Below are positions 55,931 to 64,000 of a stretch of 64,000 bases of DNA, in pieces (position 1 is the stretch's first letter; the number at the start of each line of letters is the position of its first letter). Source of the DNA: Blasia pusilla (Eukaryota; Marchantiophyta; Marchantiopsida; Blasiales); the NCBI GenBank assembly GCA_050084515.1, contig CM114275.1:26164001-26228000 (forward strand), read 5' to 3'. The position numbers and the translations under genes were made by a program. The notes under the pieces were generated by a model. It searched no databases. It was not told the DNA's origin and saw nothing but the letters and a program-made list of their open reading frames with translations.

Positions 55931-56411
55931 CATCTTATTTCGACCTAGGTAGAGTTGTATCGTGTCGATGACATAGAGAGTCAGCGGGTTTTTCGTGTGT
56001 AACTTCGTCCCGAAATGTCGGATGAGGTTGGCGACACGTCCATTGTGTCGGAAACATCGCTTATGGCGATTTCCCTATTTTGGTTTTAGTCCTTCACGTG
56101 ATCCGTTGACCGAGTCAACGGTCACCCGGTAACCTTTACACGTAGGTTACAATTTGAAGGGCTATTTTTGGGGGAAGAGCTTTCTGGCTCTTCCCAAGGG
56201 TATAAGAGTGAGAGAGATGGCTTTCTCAAGCCATCTTTCTCATGTTGAGCCTTAGGAGCGCCTCTCTTGCATAGACGTGTGTGGGTGTGTAGGAGTTAGG
56301 GTGTTCGCATCCGGATTCCCTCATAGCAGAGGGTGGATGTGGTTCTATATACCAATGTAGATTCATGAGTGGAGTTTTAGGTCGGGTGAGCTATTTTTAC
56401 TACTCTGGTCC
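55926..56411 (+). repeat. Element C module Y, second copy (A2)
   Basis: It starts TGTCACATCTTATTTCG. It contains GAGATGGCTT/AAGCCATCTT and the TATAAG region near 56202. It matches the 5' Y at 48209-48695 with scattered changes and passes into a second X. Confidence 0.8.
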
Positions 56412-56458
56412 GTTGAGGGGTCCTAGTGTATATGCGTGAGTGTATTTTGTTTATGTGT
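56412..56458 (+). repeat. Element C module X, second copy (B2), truncated
   Basis: It begins GTTGAGGGGTCCTAGTG and continues to TTTATGTGT, after which the match to X stops. The missing part includes the expected terminus. Confidence 0.65.
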
Positions 56459-56499
56459 CAAAAACATGCAAATTGCAAGGCAGTAACACTCTTTGACCT

Positions 56500-58778
56500 T
56501 CATTCCTCAACTCTTTCCTCATCTATAAAATCATGTGAAGGTTCAATTTCTCCTTCCTCCCCATGAGTAACATGGGGAGGAAGGAGGCGGTTGTTTGGAT
56601 CTTCTATAGCCTTCAAGTCTCCTAACCGGTATTCAAGGATGCCAACCTGCTTCACCATATATAAATAATAGAACAAAGAGTAATGGAATATATGCTTTGT
56701 TGAGATCAAATATACGTCTCACTCCTCCTCCATGTAATCGTACAATTATATCACGATGGTCAACATGTTCACTTCCATCACCTGGTAAGATAGTAGTAAC
56801 CTCAGAAGCAATTGGTAAGTTATAACATCTTGCATCAAGACCTTTCTTACTTGCCTTGAGAATGATCGGCATATTAAGGTCACTTGCTTCATATCCCATA
56901 TGAAAGAAGATCCTCACATATAGATTGCATTCATGTAACATACCTTGTAGCCCTTTCAAGATGTCTATATTAAGATCAGAAGATCTAGACATAACTCGTC
57001 CACAATTCTCCAATTCATTTGCAGGATCATGAATGTAGAGTTGAGCAAATTGGGGATGCCCCCCCATATCAAGATGTAGTGATGCAATAGAATGATAGAT
57101 CCCTCCTTGGACCCTAAAGTGTCCAATGCCACCAAGTTTTTCATTTACATGTACTCCAGTAGATGCATATTGAATTGCAGAATTGTAAGCTCAAGCATGT
57201 GTAAGGAAATGGAGACGTTTATGACCAACACCAGAAATCAACGATTTCTGAAATGGAGGGGACGATTTCAAAAGGGCCAAATCTATTCTTCCATTGCCGT
57301 AACACATGCCATATGGTGAGTCCCTAAACTTTGCACCCTTGACCATTTCACACTTCCAATGCAAGGCATGACATGATGGGCACATATCTATCATAGAACC
57401 CAATGTATGCCACCAGCTCGTATGACTCAAACTTCTTTGTAATCAGAACTTTCTAATATCACTTTCTTAAAAATTTAGTCTCCTTGCAAGATTCAATGAT
57501 GTATTTTTTCTTACTACCCTATCAACATTAGGTATTGGAGGAATTATAGAGCATTTGGTATAGTGGCACTTTGAGTATGTAACATAACTCCATTACAGGT
57601 GGAAGATACATGAACTCCTCTTGGCCTTACTTCATTCCCAAGATCAAGAAGGGTTAAAGAATTCTCCACGACTTCATATACACATACGGATAGTTCATAT
57701 GGAATTGGGAGCGCAGTAGGTAGCTCAACTCTTGGTCTTGGATAAGTAGTTGGGTCGATCGTAGAAGCTTCCTCGATAACTTCATGGTAACTCAAATCTT
57801 TGTTAGGTAACTCAAGTCTTGCTCTTGGCGAGATGCAAATATCCTCGGTGTATGGAAGATGAACTTCATGATTTTCACCTACTATAACTCCATCCTCATT
57901 GGAAGTCTTGAAAATTACCAGCATATTGTAAACAATAGGCACAAATCAAATCTCTAATTCAATTTTACAATTGTGATGGGTAATTAAAAAAAATTTGAGC
58001 GGGGTTATAAGAAGTAGAATAGATACCTTATTAATTGACTAACAATAGTCATAGTCTCCCTATTTCGAATACTTGCGACAGTCTCAAGTACCTATGGAGC
58101 ATCAACTTGAACATGTAGCACTTTCCTCTTTTCTCTATTCTCACGATAGTAGCTCGTCTTTTTTCCTTGAAGAACTTCCATTTTATCTGCGAGAATGGCA
58201 CATTTTCATTTTTGGGCTTCGCCGCGTAGAACCTTTCGAGAATCACGTATATCGACAAGATTCGATGGTATGGGAAGTGTGCAACAACACCGAGCATAAG
58301 TAAACAAATAAAACAATATTAGAAGTTGGGAGTATGTAGATCCTAAACTTGAATTTGCTAAATGATCATGAAAGGAGTGAACTTACGTTGGAGAAATTTT
58401 GGATTGGAGTTCATCTTCCATAATTGTTTGTTGTGCTAAAATTTCCTTAGGACGGGCTCGCCTTTTTTTATGAGCATTCGAATGCATCAATTTTTGAAAG
58501 TCACGTAAATCCGTAGGATTTGATGGAATAGGAAGTCTATGCAACAATTGGGCGCAATGCATGATTAAAGTATATATGAAAAACAAAGCATAGAGGGAGT
58601 CATTGTCGAAATGGAAATAAGACATAAAAGAAAGGTTCTTACATTGGATAGATGTTGTTTTGTTTATTGATATGTCTCCTTGCGATATATCGTGGAATTT
58701 GTGTATTTGTGATAACACTGAGTGGTTGTCTCTCCATATCCAATGATAACGCGTCGACACTTGCCATCTACATGACAC
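56500..58778 (-). pseudogene. Helitron helicase gene fragment (helicase-like N-terminal domain)
   Basis: On the minus strand, 57191-57430 has MIDMCPSCHALHWKCE and GAKFRDSPYGMC, the zinc-bearing N-terminal region of Helitron proteins. 56633-57067 has FAQLYIHDPANELENCGRVM, LQGMLHECNLYVRIFFHMGY, YNLPIASEV, HRDIIVRLHGGGVRRI and FIYGEAGWHP, which match the Helitron_like_N domain in order. Upstream frames at 57544-57942, 58049-58297 and 58383-58778 (with NPTDLRDFQKLM and ARPKEILAQ) are probably earlier exons. The Rep and helicase parts are absent, because the sequence is cut at about 56500 next to element C. Known Helitron proteins make rolling-circle transposition intermediates; this fragment is inactive. 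Confidence 0.82.
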
Positions 58779-58884
58779 ACCGTGAGACTATTAATGATTC
58801 AAAAAGAAAAAAATAAACGGTCTACCCTAAAAAAGAGAACGAAGAGAATTAAATGGGAAAAAAATGAAAGAAGGAGGGAAAAAG

Positions 58885-59107
58885 AAGGGAAGGAAAAGAA
58901 AAAGGGAAATAAATTAAAAAAATAAATATTAGATGGAGGAGAGAGAAAAAAAGGAGAGAAAAGAAAAGGGGAAATCAATTAAAAAATAGAAATTAGATGG
59001 AAAAGAGAGAAACAAAAGGGAGAGAAAAGAAAAAGGGAAATCAATTAAAAATTAAAAATTAGATGGAGAAGAGGGAAACAAAAGGGAGAGAAAAGAAAAA
59101 GGGAGAT
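58885..59107. repeat. Purine-rich minisatellite, unit about 65 bp, three to four copies
   Basis: The unit AAAAGGGAAATCAATTAAAA...TTAGATGGA...GAGAAACAAAAGGGAGAG repeats with small changes. The plus strand is almost purine only. No coding function is evident. Confidence 0.7.
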
Positions 59108-62708
<3,601 letters not shown>

Positions 62709-62719
62709 TAGTGCCTAAT

Positions 62720-62721
<2 letters not shown>

Positions 62722-62793
<72 letters not shown>
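62722..62793. repeat. Pure (AT)36 microsatellite
   Basis: It holds about 36 AT units, 17 bases after the CA tract. Together they form a compound microsatellite. Confidence 0.95.
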
Positions 62794-62794
<1 letters not shown>

Positions 62795-64000
62795 CTTTAT
62801 GTTCAAGAAAAATAAAAAATGAAACAATTGCTTAAATCCTACTTTAGATAACATGATGGAAATTGAGGAAACGGGAAATATTTCCACAAGGTGAGGTTGA
62901 CATGACTAATTGGAAATCAATATATATTATCTAGTTAAGGTATAAAAAGATATTAAAGAAAATTATTAAAATTTTTCATTCAATTTACTTCTTATGAACG
63001 TATGATACAAATTATATTTAGCAATTATTTGAAATCAACGAGGCCTCTAAGGATGATCTGCCAAACTAGCATTTTTTAAAATATAAACGAAGTATGCTAA
63101 CTTATTTATTGGTGGCACAATGCCTATTGCTAATGCCAATGAGTGGTGGTGGGGATGACAACGGTGAAGAAAATCCATTCCTACAGGTGACTTCATGGCG
63201 GACATCGATTCGTCTCCCAAACCATAGAGATGTAAGGGGTTGTTAAAGGAGAGAGGTTTGACTTGTTATTTACAGACTCCTCTTAATATCATCTCCACTC
63301 GAGAATTGCGTTATCTTTAGGTATTATGATTCTTTATTGCAATGTATCTCCATAGCTTTGCAATATACCCAAGCCAATGGGCTTTTGAGGTGGCTCATGA
63401 CGCAAGAGAGGTCAACGTCATAGGCCTTTTAAATAGAAGTCATGTTTCTCTAGGTGCAGTTGATATCATCTATGGTGTTGTTGAATTTAGATCGGAGGGG
63501 GATGCCCCATTTTTTTCTTTCATCTAGCACGGTGTGACCTCGGCATCTTAGACTCCTTGAGTGGTGCATCTTTTGTACTTTCGATGGGATCCCCATCACC
63601 CTTTCATGCATGTTTTTTTTTTCTTTTCCTAATTTAGTAAATGAAAATGACGAATTCGTTCACATTTTTATAAATAAACAATCTGGAGGAAAAAACGCAG
63701 CGGAATTTTCAAGAGGGTTCCCCATGAGGACAGTGTAGAGTGCAGCTGGTGGCTATGGAGGAGGAGGTTTGCGGGAGGAGAACGAGTAGGAGTAGGAGCA
63801 GGAGGAGGACGAGCCTTGTTGTGGACGAACACGGCGAGGACTGTAGGTCGCCTCTGCTGCGAAAGATTGCTGGATTGACTAAGAAAGATGTCCATTAGAT
63901 ATGGTTGGAGTGCCGCCGATGCTTAGATCGAAACGAGTAGCGAACGGCATTGGAGGATTCGAAGGCAAGGAGTTGTGCTGATCAGCGCCTCAGAATCGAT
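62794..64000. other. Intergenic stretch at the right edge, unassigned
   Basis: No gene, RNA or transposon was recognised. The last 300 bases are GC-richer and could belong to a gene beyond the window. Confidence 0.35.

Larger units (their letters stand above)
48209..56458 (+). mobile_element. Element C: deletion derivative (gag-protease-partial DNMT) with split terminal repeats
   Basis: It starts TGTCACGTC with a Y module and a 2-kb leader, then gag, interrupted at 51315-53463 by element D and resuming at 53464. The protease follows, then a short DNMT remnant (to about 55690), then the polypurine tract and X-Y-X. RT, RNase H, integrase and most of DNMT have been deleted. The second X is cut at about 56458, where a Helitron fragment begins, so no right target duplication can be read. 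Its terminal repeat order matches that of element B. Confidence 0.85.

Overview
The window is plant nuclear DNA. It carries two intact host genes with plant-type domain layouts: an F-box/kelch protein, and an NFRKB/INO80-complex protein with a DEUBAD-like domain and a winged helix. The rest is nested, decayed transposable elements, microsatellites, and AT-rich or CT-rich intergenic DNA. The sequence does not fix the species. An intronless NFRKB-type gene in a transposon-dense setting suggests a land plant, possibly an early-diverging lineage, but this is only a guess.

The dominant content is one family of Ty3/gypsy-type retroelements present as five copies or fragments plus one solo terminal repeat. 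A (minus, 1-4361, continuing at 14380) runs off the left edge. B (plus, 4362-14375) is the most complete copy and sits inside the leader of A, flanked by a 4-bp duplication AGGA. E (minus, about 20923-24400) lacks RT and RNase H. C (plus, 48209-about 56458) has lost most of the DNA methyltransferase through integrase. D (minus, 51315-53463) is nested inside the gag of C. The solo repeat (minus, 32852-33459) has a 4-bp duplication AAGG. The domain order read from B and supported by the others is gag (two CCHC knuckles), DSG protease, cytosine-C5 DNA methyltransferase of canonical motif order (motif I DLFGGI, PCQ, ENV, WWTNL, LGRRW), RT (YIDD), RNase H, DDE integrase, and a C-terminal PHD finger. 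Most coding parts are broken by stops and frameshifts. The integrase-core plus PHD reading frame of B is open.

The termini of this family are unusual. The two repeat modules, called Y (about 480 bp, with promoter) and X (about 135 bp), are arranged Y - ORFs - X Y X. This is a split-direct-repeat (A1-ORFs-B1A2B2) layout as in Ngaro-type elements, although the enzyme is a DDE integrase and insertion makes a 4-bp duplication. The solo copy (Y X) and copy D (Y - remnant - X) are the two products expected from Y x Y and X x X recombination of that layout.

Region by region: 1-14.5 kb nested elements A and B; 14.5-20.9 kb intergenic with a SINE-like unit and one Cys-rich reading frame; 20.9-24.7 kb element E; 26.2-29.7 kb NFRKB-like gene (minus) with a CT-rich upstream region to 31 kb; 31.35 kb a long perfect hairpin; 32.8-33.5 kb the solo repeat; 33.5-40.9 kb AT-rich with a Helitron-like end and a perfect inverted repeat; 41-42.2 kb F-box/kelch gene (minus) and its upstream region; 44-48.2 kb AT-rich DNA, Helitron-like ends and two diverged copies of a roughly 0.8-kb repeat; 48.2-56.5 kb elements C and D; 56.5-58.8 kb a truncated Helitron helicase gene (minus); 58.8-64 kb minisatellite, a (CA)n/(TA)n block and unassigned sequence. 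No rRNA, tRNA or CRISPR was seen.
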